Source of the DNA: QHWK01 sp035315685
GTDB lineage: Bacteria > Acidobacteriota > Vicinamibacteria > Vicinamibacterales > CAVVIG01
Direction: 5' to 3'
Length of the DNA: 5,111 bases
Assembly: GCA_035315685.1 (NCBI GenBank)
Contig: DATFXR010000404.1
Span: 1-5,111 of the forward strand
In this document: positions 1 through 5,111 of the stretch, piece by piece
Position numbering within the stretch: position 1 is the stretch's first letter
Layout of the letters: the number at the start of each line of letters is the position of its first letter
The notes under the pieces: generated by a model
The model's database searches: none
Told to the model about the DNA's origin: nothing
What the model saw: only the letters and a program-made list of their open reading frames with translations
Position numbers and translations under genes: made by a program

Positions 1-50
1 ACCGCCTGCTGTCCGATGATCGCGCGGCCAAGCTCGTCGCGAAGGCGTGA
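1..50 (+). CDS. C-terminal end of an unidentified upstream gene (partial)
   Basis: The frame beginning at base 3 reads RLLSDDRAAKLVAKA and ends at a TGA at 48-50. Thirteen of its fifteen sense codons end in G or C, which matches the clear genes in this window. The peptide is a basic, Ala/Leu/Lys-rich helix-like tail typical of a protein C-terminus. Of the other plus-strand frames, one has a stop within the first 20 bases and the other reads through as unconvincing sequence. A GC-rich hairpin starts two bases after the stop, which also fits a gene end here. Only 15 residues are visible, so no family or function can be assigned. Confidence 0.5.
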   Translation, partial: RLLSDDRAAKLVAKA

Positions 51-51
51 C

Positions 52-70
52 GCGAGGCCTTGCGCCTCGT
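52..70 (+). terminator. GC-rich hairpin just after the upstream stop codon, possible terminator
   Basis: CGAGGC (53-58) and GCCTCG (64-69) are perfect inverted repeats around a 5-nt loop, with a further G-T wobble pair at 52/70. The hairpin begins 2-3 bases after the TGA of the upstream gene. No T-tract follows, so it is not a classical intrinsic terminator. It could act as a 3'-end stabiliser or a weak terminator. The rest of the gap to the next start (71-164) shows no convincing -35/-10 pair or operator that I can defend, although a promoter for the following gene pair is expected there. Confidence 0.35.
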
Positions 71-164
71 CGAACGTCATCCGGGAAATTGTATCAGCGG
101 GTCTTACCTCGTCCATCAGCCGAACTGGCGAAGCTCTTGCCATACCAAACTGCCTGGTGAAGTG

Positions 165-1199
165 ATGCGTTGTGAATCGAAGACCCTCACGGCGCTGGCC
201 ATCGCGTGCGCGGCGCTGATATCGAGCGCCTGCAGCAAGACGGAAACGTCGATTACCTCGCCTTCGGCAACGCCGGCCCGCTGTGACCTGACGGTCACGA
301 GCAATCCTGCCTCGTTTCCATCCCCCGGTGGACAGGGCGCTTTGACGATTACGACCGCGCGCGACTGCACCTGGTCGATCGCAAGCGACGCGCAGTGGGT
401 TGCGATCGCCGGTGACCGGAACGGTCAGGGTGAGGCGACCGTCGCGTATTCGGTCGCCGCGAATCCGGCCCCGGCCGCCCGTTCCGCGGCCATCGCGGTG
501 GGTGGGAAAAGCGTATCAGTCAGCCAGCAGCCTGCTCCCTGCATTTACTCTTTATCGCGCATCGATGACACCATTGGGGAATCCGGAGGGAGACTCAGTG
601 TCGCCGTGACCACACTTGCCGGCTGCGGATGGACCGCCGCGAGCACCGTGGCCTGGATCGGCGTCGCGCTCGGCCAGTCGGGCAACGCCAATGGAACTGT
701 GGCACTCGCCGTCGCTGCGAACAGCGGCGCCGCTCGCGTGGGTCGGGTAACCATCGCCGGGCAGAACTACACGGTCACGCAGTCGGCAGCGCCGGCCCCA
801 CCACCGCCTGCGCCGACACCGACACCGACACCGACGCCGACGCCAACGCCACCCCCGCCCACGCCGACGCCCACGCCCACGCCCACGCCAACGCCGCCGC
901 CGCCAACACCAACGCCGACGCCGACGCCGACCCCCCCGCCACCGCCGGCGCCGACGCCCGCACCCGCGCCGCCGCCGGCCCCTCGGCACGTCGACTTCTC
1001 GGGAAAGATATCCAGCCTGTCGGGAAGCTGTCCGACGGTGACGTTCACCGCGGGCGGAAGCACCATCTCGGTGAACGGCTCGACCAGTTTCAAAGACTCC
1101 AAGTGCAACGACTTGAGAAACGGCCGCTCAGTTGACGGCGAAGGCGATGTGCAATCGAACGGCACGATCACGGCGACGAAGATCTCGGTGGACAAATGA
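165..1199 (+). CDS. Secreted, probably lipid-anchored protein: two BACON domains, Thr-Pro stalk, DUF5666-like C-terminal domain
   Basis: The product from ATG 165 is 344 residues. Residues 1-23 form a signal sequence with a hydrophobic core, ending in ISSAC (Cys23). This is a slightly non-canonical lipobox followed by a Ser/Thr-rich tether, so an outer-membrane lipoprotein is likely. Residues about 40-123 and 126-207 are two Ig-like BACON domains. Each has Cys, then Cys-x-Trp 28 residues later, a second Trp 8 residues on, Val-Ala-Ala-Asn, and a terminal Val-x-Val/Thr-x-Gln strand. Residues about 208-273 are a Pro/Thr stalk. Residues about 274-344 resemble DUF5666 (Cys-x-Asp-Leu-x-x-Gly-x-x-Val, then Gly-x-Ile-x-Ala-Thr-x-Ile). 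ATG 165 was chosen over an in-frame TTG at 60 because it places the signal peptide at the N-terminus and because the TTG lies inside the upstream hairpin. A weak GGTGA at 156-160 precedes it. BACON domains are usually linked to carbohydrate or mucin binding. The ligand here is unknown. The stop overlaps the start of the beta-barrel gene. Confidence 0.88.
   Translation: MRCESKTLTALAIACAALISSACSKTETSITSPSATPARCDLTVTSNPASFPSPGGQGALTITTARDCTWSIASDAQWVAIAGDRNGQGEATVAYSVAANPAPAARSAAIAVGGKSVSVSQQPAPCIYSLSRIDDTIGESGGRLSVAVTTLAGCGWTAASTVAWIGVALGQSGNANGTVALAVAANSGAARVGRVTIAGQNYTVTQSAAPAPPPPAPTPTPTPTPTPTPPPPTPTPTPTPTPTPPPPTPTPTPTPTPPPPPAPTPAPAPPPAPRHVDFSGKISSLSGSCPTVTFTAGGSTISVNGSTSFKDSKCNDLRNGRSVDGEGDVQSNGTITATKISVDK
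816..947 (+). repeat. In-frame Thr-Pro minisatellite with a 45-bp higher-order unit
   Basis: At the DNA level this is a degenerate hexamer array (ACRCCN-type Thr-Pro codon pairs). At the protein level it is organised in larger units. (TP)6 followed by PPP occurs twice, exactly (816-860 and 861-905), then (TP)5 followed by PPPP (906-947), fading into Ala/Pro sequence up to about 983. It forms an extended, rigid, protease-resistant-type stalk between the second BACON domain and the C-terminal domain. A run of seven C (931-937) lies in the third block. Such arrays can change length by slippage in whole 6- or 45-bp steps without breaking the frame. Confidence 0.9.
1187..1199 (+). promoter_or_regulatory. 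Ribosome-binding site and ATGA stop/start overlap coupling the two envelope genes
   Basis: GGTGGA (1187-1192) is an imperfect Shine-Dalgarno sequence 3 nt before ATG 1196. The ATG shares bases with the TGA (1197-1199) of the preceding gene. The weak, closely spaced site together with the four-base overlap points to translational coupling: ribosomes ending the lipoprotein can restart on the barrel gene. This ties the amounts of the two products together. Confidence 0.6.
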
Positions 1200-2380
1200 A
1201 AACGCAATGTAAATCGCGAGCCGCGGCCCTCGCGCTCGCGATCGCGATCTATCCGGTGCGGCCGGCGCACGCGCAAACGCTGGAAGACGTCCTCAGGTTC
1301 CTCGTAACGAACCAGTCGGTGCAGACCGGCAGCGTCGAGCGCGATCGTGCGGCGGCGCAGGCGACGAGCGACACGATCTCGCGCGCGCTGCTGGCCAACC
1401 TCGCGACGCTGCCGGTCGCTTCGTCGTCGGGCGCATTCGTCTATCGTTTCAATCCCGAGCTCGGCACGTTCGAGCGGCCGACCCAGACCTTCGGGCCGTT
1501 CTTTCTCGAGCGCGCGCTCACGGCGGGGCGCGGCAACGCGTCGTTCGGCGTGACCTTCCAGCAATTCCGCTTCACGTCGCTCGACGGCCGCAACCTGCGC
1601 GACGGATCGCTCGTCACGACCGCGAACCAGTTCAGGGACGAGGCGGCGCCGTTCGACGTCGACCAGCTCACGCTGAACATCGACGCGAGCGTCGCGACGT
1701 TGTACGGGACGGTTGGTGTGACCCATCACATGGAAGTCGGGTTCGCGGCGCCGTACATCTCGCTGAACATCGACGGCACGCGCGTGAATACCTACCGCGG
1801 CAGAACGTTCACGCAGGCTTCGGGGAGCGGGCACGCAACGGGGCTCGCCGACATGCTGGTGCGCACGAAGTACACGCTCTACGACGACGAGAACACGGCG
1901 CTGGCGGCTGCCGTCGATCTGCGCCTGCCGACCGGACGCCAGGAGGACTTGCTCGGTGCAGGCTCGGCGTCGATCAAGTTCACGGCGATCGGTTCCGTGG
2001 AAGCCGGCCGGTTATCCGCGCATGCGAACGCGGGATTGACACGCGGCGGACTCGCCAACGAGTTGAGCTACGGCGCCGGCCTCGAGGTCGCCGCTTCCGG
2101 CCGATTCTCAGTCGGTGGCGAGCTGCTCGGCCGCTACATCGACAGCTCCGGGCACATCCTGTCGGTCACGGCTCCGCACCCGACGCTGAACGGCGTCAAC
2201 ACGATACGGCTCACCGGCGACACCTCGAACCTTCAGATTCTGACCGCGGTGCCCGGGTTCAAGTGGAATCTCTCGAGCACGTGGGTGCTGGCCGGCAGCG
2301 TCACCGTCCCGCTCACCAGCGGAGGTCTCACCGCACCAATCACGCCGTTCGTCGGACTGGATTACGCACTGGGGAGGTGA
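1196..2380 (+). CDS. Outer-membrane beta-barrel protein, MetA-like ('phenol MetA degradation'/transporter) type
   Basis: The product is 394 residues. Residues 1-26 are a Sec signal peptide (basic start, Ala/Leu/Ile core, AHA|Q cleavage site). Residues 27-75 are a predicted helical, Ala-rich segment. From about residue 78 on, the chain is alternating amphipathic strands with Gly/Ser turns, as in an outer-membrane barrel. Recognisable landmarks are RFNPELGTFER (84-94) with FGPFFLERAL (99-108), GLADMLVRTKYTL (216-228), and LRLPTGRQEDLLGAG (242-256). The last two match the Gly-Leu-x-Asp and Leu-Pro-Thr-Gly-x-x-x-Asp-Leu-Leu-Gly pattern of MetA-like outer-membrane channels common in Acidobacteriota. 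The last strand ends in LDYALGR rather than a terminal Phe, so the BAM signal is atypical. The family name comes from a phenol-degradation locus and says little about substrate. No catabolic genes are present here. It is coupled to the upstream BACON lipoprotein, which may be its partner. Confidence 0.8.
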   Translation: MKTQCKSRAAALALAIAIYPVRPAHAQTLEDVLRFLVTNQSVQTGSVERDRAAAQATSDTISRALLANLATLPVASSSGAFVYRFNPELGTFERPTQTFGPFFLERALTAGRGNASFGVTFQQFRFTSLDGRNLRDGSLVTTANQFRDEAAPFDVDQLTLNIDASVATLYGTVGVTHHMEVGFAAPYISLNIDGTRVNTYRGRTFTQASGSGHATGLADMLVRTKYTLYDDENTALAAAVDLRLPTGRQEDLLGAGSASIKFTAIGSVEAGRLSAHANAGLTRGGLANELSYGAGLEVAASGRFSVGGELLGRYIDSSGHILSVTAPHPTLNGVNTIRLTGDTSNLQILTAVPGFKWNLSSTWVLAGSVTVPLTSGGLTAPITPFVGLDYALGR

Positions 2381-2403
2381 ACGGAGGCGCTGATCACCGT
2401 TCG
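2378..2403. repeat. Short inverted repeat across the two converging stop codons
   Basis: GAACGG (2379-2384) and CCGTTC (2397-2402) form a perfect 6-bp inverted repeat with a 12-nt loop, plus a T-G wobble at 2378/2403. The stop codon of the plus-strand gene (2378-2380) overlaps the left arm. The stop of the minus-strand gene (2394-2396) lies in the loop beside the right arm. There is no T-tract on either side. This is the only structure in the 13-bp gap between the converging genes, so it is the only candidate shared transcript end, but the stem is short and could be chance. Confidence 0.25.
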
Positions 2404-3896
2404 GCGCGGGCGCTGTCGATCTTCCAATCCGCGCCGCTCTTGTGCAGGGTGAAGTTCCACACACGCGATTCGGTGCGGGGCTCGCGACTGCCGATCTTCG
2501 GGACGTAACGGGCGGAGCCCTGGCAGGTCGCAGTCGCTGCCTCACCGCTCACGCGGACATCGCAGGCGTCGAATGTGAGCTTCTGCGACTGGAGCCCGTC
2601 GAAGGCGCGCGCGAGTGCCGCCTGATTCACAGCCGGCCAAACCGCGTGCGCCGATTGAGCATCGAGGCCGTCGTAGGCCCGGCGGTAACGCTGCAGGGTC
2701 TGCGCGACCATCGCATGCTCGTCTACGTTCTGGACCTTCAGTTCGGGCGGGACGGACACCGGCGCTACGGCGGCAACGACAGAATCCGCTACCGGCCGCG
2801 TCGCCACGGCGGCGACAACCGCCGGGGGCTGCGACGGCGTCGGCACCGGGATCTCGGCGAGCGCTTGCTGCGGCGGCTGAGGCGACTGCGCCTGCTGCGG
2901 TCGCGGCGCCGGCGGAGCAACAGCTGGTGCCACCGCGACCGGCTCGGCGGGAGGTCGCGTGACGGTCGCGGATGCGAGAGCGTTGGCTGCCGGCTTGAGC
3001 TCAACCGCAGGCGACACGGTCCGGCGCTGCAAGCGGACACCCTCGACGTTTTGCACGGCGCCCGTCGTCGCGGCCGGCTCCGGATCCCGAGAGATCCACA
3101 GCGACGGCGTCTGCCCCTCGGGCAACGGCACCGTCGCAATGACAGACTGCGATACCAGCGGCGGCGACGATGATACCAGCGGCGGCGACGATTCGCGGAG
3201 CCACGTCGTCGCGCCGAACACCGAGCTGGCAAATACGGCGCCAGCCGCGAGCCATGGGCCGACGTGCGCGCCGGTTGTCGAGCGCCGCAGCTGATCGAAC
3301 TGCACGGTCAGCTCGGACAGCTCCGGCAGATTCGGATCGAGCTCGATCACTTCGTCGAGGGCGGCGGCCGCGTGCCTCACGTGTTTCCGCTCGATCGCCT
3401 GCCGCGCGGCATCGATACGGCCATCGACCCTGCGGCGTCTCATCCGCCGTTCAAACTGCGTGTAGCCCTCGGCCGGCAATTGCGGAGCGACGTCGGGTGC
3501 CAGTGAGTCCGGCGGCGGCTCAACGACGTCGTGGAGGGGGAGATCGAGCATCTCGGTGGGCACGGAGTCGACAGCGGCGGGCGAAGCTTCGGCGGTCGCC
3601 ACAGGCGAACGTTCGACCGTCGCCGTGACCGAGGGTTCGAACGTCGCGGGGGACACGGGTTCGACGGACGCCGTGGAATCAGCGGAACGCACGCGCGGCG
3701 TCCTGATGTGGCGCGGGGCCGGCATGTCGCCAGCTACGATGCGATCGCGGAGCGAGTGAGCGGCCAGGAAGTTTGGATCGAGCTCGAGCGCAGCGTCCAC
3801 GGCGACCAGCGCCGCTGCCGGGTCGCCGCGCTCAACTGCAGCTCGAGCTGCGGTCAGAGACGTCTGAAGAGCCTGCCAGCGTTCTCGTGCAGTCAC
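2394..3896 (-). CDS. Single-pass membrane protein with two TPR-like units and a C-terminal NTF2-like domain; function unknown
   Basis: The product is 500 residues from a GTG start. Residues 7-50 and about 155-203 are related TPR-like helix pairs; the matching cores are AAALVAVDAALELDPN and AAALDEVIELDPN. Between them (60-140) is a Ser/Thr/Pro/Val/Glu-rich disordered linker. An Arg-rich stretch (149-160) precedes one transmembrane helix (213-233, WLAAGAVFASSVFGATTWL). By the positive-inside rule the TPR part is cytoplasmic. After the helix comes a long Pro/Ala/Val/Gln-rich linker (234-385). A compact domain follows (about 390-500), with helices RYRRAYDGLD and AALARAFDGL, then strands ending in NFTLHKSGADWKIDSARAE. 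This is the layout of NTF2/SnoaL-like folds. No enzyme motif is visible. The GTG is the first possible start after the glnS stop, has no clear Shine-Dalgarno, and is supported because the first TPR unit begins within a few residues. The gene is probably co-transcribed with glnS. The modular layout suggests a scaffold or sensor spanning the inner membrane. Confidence 0.82.
   Translation of the reverse strand: MTARERWQALQTSLTAARAAVERGDPAAALVAVDAALELDPNFLAAHSLRDRIVAGDMPAPRHIRTPRVRSADSTASVEPVSPATFEPSVTATVERSPVATAEASPAAVDSVPTEMLDLPLHDVVEPPPDSLAPDVAPQLPAEGYTQFERRMRRRRVDGRIDAARQAIERKHVRHAAAALDEVIELDPNLPELSELTVQFDQLRRSTTGAHVGPWLAAGAVFASSVFGATTWLRESSPPLVSSSPPLVSQSVIATVPLPEGQTPSLWISRDPEPAATTGAVQNVEGVRLQRRTVSPAVELKPAANALASATVTRPPAEPVAVAPAVAPPAPRPQQAQSPQPPQQALAEIPVPTPSQPPAVVAAVATRPVADSVVAAVAPVSVPPELKVQNVDEHAMVAQTLQRYRRAYDGLDAQSAHAVWPAVNQAALARAFDGLQSQKLTFDACDVRVSGEAATATCQGSARYVPKIGSREPRTESRVWNFTLHKSGADWKIDSARAER
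3151..3192 (-). repeat. Perfect 21-bp tandem duplication
   Basis: The 21-bp unit beginning GATACCAGCGG occurs twice head to tail (3151-3171 and 3172-3192) without a mismatch. On the minus strand it encodes SSPPLVS twice (residues 236-249), directly after the transmembrane helix of the TPR/NTF2-like protein. The perfect identity at synonymous sites points to a recent slippage event. It lengthens the linker by seven residues and keeps the frame. Confidence 0.9.
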
Positions 3897-3950
3897 GCGC
3901 GGAAGAGTTGCAAGACGAGTTCCGGAGCGAGTGCTGACGAGCGACCTGCG
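3897..3950 (-). other. 54-nt spacer between glnS and the downstream gene, open in the same frame
   Basis: Reading on from the glnS TAG (3951-3953) there are 18 sense codons (beginning CGC AGG TCG CTC) and no ATG, GTG, TTG or stop until the GTG at 3894-3896. The purine-rich GGA at 3921-3923 is too far from the GTG to be a normal Shine-Dalgarno, and nothing closer resembles one. There is no terminator-like hairpin, which supports co-transcription of the two genes. Confidence 0.55.
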
Positions 3951-5111
3951 CTAGTCGAATTTTCGAGCGATCCGGGCCCACGTATCTCGCAACGAGACGG
4001 TGCGGTTGAAGACGAGTGCCCCTTTACGCGAGTCTGTGTCCACGCAGAAATAGCCGAGCCGCTCGAACTGTACACGCGCGCCCGGTTCGAGCGTTTCAAC
4101 GCTCGGTTCGGCCTGCGCAGCCTGGATAACCTCGAGCGAGTGCGGATTGAGGTTGTCGATGAAAGTCCGGCCGTCCGGCACGTTCTCGGGATCTTCCGCT
4201 GAGAACAGGCGGTCATAGAGCCGCACCTCCGCGGGGACCGCATGCGCGGCGGACACCCAGTGTAGCGTCGATTTCACCCGCCGGCCGTCGGGCGCATCGC
4301 CGCCGCGCGTGGCGGGATCGTAAGTGCACCGCAGCTCGACGATGTTGCCGCGACTGTCCTTGACGACGTCGCTACATCGAACGAAATAGGCACACCGCAG
4401 CCGTACTTCCTTTCCGGGCGACAAGCGGAAAAACTTTTTCGGAGGGTTCTCCATGAAGTCGTCGCACTCGATCAGCAGATCGCGCGAGAACGGGACCTTT
4501 CGCGTGCCCGCGGATGTATCCTCGGGGTTGTTGATCACGTCGACGTACTCGACTTGCCCCTCGGGGTAGTTCGTGATCACGACCTTGAGCGGGCGCAACA
4601 CCGTCATCACGCGCGGCGCCCGCTTGTTGAGATCTTCGCGGATGCTGTGTTCGAGCTGCGCGACGTCGATGACGTTCTCCTTCTTCGCGACGCCGATTCG
4701 CGTGCAGAAATCGCGAATCGATTCCGGCGTGTAGCCGCGACGGCGCAATCCGCTGATCGTCGGCATCCGCGGATCGGTCCAGCCCGACACGTGCCCCTGC
4801 TGGACCAGCTGCAGCAGCTTCCGCTTGCTCATCAACGTGTAATTCAGGTTCAACCGCGCGAACTCGATTTGCCGCGGCTTGTCGCCTTCGATCAGCGCGT
4901 TCACGAGCCAGTCGTAGAGCGGCCGGTGATCCTCGAACTCGAGCGTGCAGAGCGAATGCGTAATCCGCTCCAACCCGTCCGACAGCGGATGCGCGAAGTC
5001 GTACATCGGATAGATGCGCCACGCCTCGCCGGTACGGTGATGCGCCGCATGGCGAATGCGGTACAGCGTCGGGTCGCGCATGTTCAGGTTCGGCGACGCC
5101 ATATCGATCTT
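3951..5111 (-). CDS. glnS: Glutaminyl-tRNA synthetase, C-terminal two thirds (5' end outside window)
   Basis: GlnRS charges tRNA(Gln) with glutamine using ATP, in the cytoplasm. The visible 386 residues begin KIDMASPNLNMRDPTLYR, which lines up with the inner part of the class I catalytic domain of E. coli GlnRS (554 residues). About 170-180 N-terminal residues, including the HIGH-type motif, therefore lie beyond position 5111. The class I KMSKS signature is present as MSKRK (4818-4832), inside a well-conserved block RLNLNYTLMSKRKL. Further family landmarks are DPRMPTISGLRRRGYTPESI, IREDLNKRAPR, GKEVRLRCAYFV, HWVSAAHAVPAEVRLYDRLF and VFNRTVSLRDTWAR. The last of these belong to the two C-terminal anticodon-binding beta-barrels. 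The protein stops right after them, with no YqeY/GatB-like tail as in Deinococcus. No frameshift is seen. Promoter and start are outside the window. The TAG stop is followed in the same frame by 18 sense codons and then the TPR/NTF2-like gene. Confidence 0.97.
   Translation of the reverse strand, partial: KIDMASPNLNMRDPTLYRIRHAAHHRTGEAWRIYPMYDFAHPLSDGLERITHSLCTLEFEDHRPLYDWLVNALIEGDKPRQIEFARLNLNYTLMSKRKLLQLVQQGHVSGWTDPRMPTISGLRRRGYTPESIRDFCTRIGVAKKENVIDVAQLEHSIREDLNKRAPRVMTVLRPLKVVITNYPEGQVEYVDVINNPEDTSAGTRKVPFSRDLLIECDDFMENPPKKFFRLSPGKEVRLRCAYFVRCSDVVKDSRGNIVELRCTYDPATRGGDAPDGRRVKSTLHWVSAAHAVPAEVRLYDRLFSAEDPENVPDGRTFIDNLNPHSLEVIQAAQAEPSVETLEPGARVQFERLGYFCVDTDSRKGALVFNRTVSLRDTWARIARKFD

Noticed and set aside
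66..110. Possible promoter for the lipoprotein gene (TTGTAT near 89-94)
   Set aside because: No acceptable -35 element lies at 16-18 bp spacing, and in a GC-rich genome one AT-rich hexamer is not enough to call a promoter.
60..164. N-terminal extension of the lipoprotein gene from TTG at 60
   Set aside because: The extra 35 residues are not protein-like for an exported product, would bury the signal peptide, and the TTG lies in the loop of a hairpin after the upstream gene.
552..989. Minus-strand Arg/Gly-rich open frame
   Set aside because: Shadow of the Pro/Thr stalk in another frame. Composition is set by the repeat, and no protein-like pattern is seen.
767..1834. Long minus-strand open frame (355 codons) with a Gly/Val-rich repeat tail
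   Set aside because: It is the mirror of the Thr-Pro codon array and of GC-rich codons in the plus-strand genes. Its product is Arg-rich and low complexity, with no ribosome site or recognisable domain, and it lies across two well-supported genes.
2442..3173. Plus-strand 243-codon open frame opposite the TPR/NTF2-like gene
   Set aside because: Its product is Arg-rich and low complexity, typical of the antisense of Ala/Pro/Val-rich codons. The minus-strand frame has clear TPR-like, membrane and folded domains.
3531..4202. Plus-strand 223-codon frame across the glnS/downstream gene junction
   Set aside because: Runs antisense to two supported genes and has no recognisable motif or ribosome site.
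4372..5022. Minus-strand 216-codon frame overlapping glnS
   Set aside because: It is another frame of glnS with an Arg/Ala-rich product; the glnS frame is certain by family match.
1..5111. CRISPR array, tRNA or rRNA gene, transposase or integrase, toxin-antitoxin pair
   Set aside because: Searched by eye on both strands. The only repeats are the coding Thr-Pro array and the 21-bp duplication, and no mobile-element, toxin or structured-RNA signature was seen.

Overview
The window is GC-rich with strong G/C preference at third codon positions, gene-dense, and shows no RNA gene, CRISPR array, integrase or insertion sequence. The protein types present are a BACON-domain lipoprotein with a long Thr-Pro linker, a MetA-like beta-barrel, a TPR/NTF2-like membrane protein and a bacterial GlnRS. 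This combination suggests a soil-type Gram-negative bacterium, most likely Acidobacteriota (for example the Vicinamibacteria). That is an inference from protein style only; the window contains no taxonomic marker beyond part of glnS.

Layout: (1) Positions 1-50 hold the last codons of an unidentified plus-strand gene, followed at once by a GC-rich hairpin that could end its transcript. (2) Positions 165-2380 hold two plus-strand genes whose stop and start overlap (ATGA). The first is a secreted, probably lipid-anchored protein with two BACON domains, a (Thr-Pro)n stalk and a DUF5666-like C-terminal domain. The second is an outer-membrane beta-barrel of the MetA-like 'transporter' type. (3) Positions 5111-2394 (minus strand) hold the 3' two thirds of glnS (glutaminyl-tRNA synthetase). 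After it, in the same reading frame and 54 nt past the stop codon, comes a 500-residue single-pass membrane protein with two TPR-like units and a C-terminal NTF2-like domain. The two transcription units converge with only 13 bp between their stop codons.

The plus-strand pair looks like a co-translated cell-envelope module: a surface or periplasmic Ig-like lipoprotein made together with a barrel. No substrate can be read from the sequence. The minus-strand pair joins a housekeeping translation enzyme to an unrelated envelope protein, probably just by co-transcription. I found no clear new defence, mobile or RNA-based system. The most worthwhile items are the coupled BACON/barrel pair, the modular Thr-Pro stalk with its higher-order repeat and C7 tract, and the uncharacterised TPR-TM-NTF2-like protein behind glnS.
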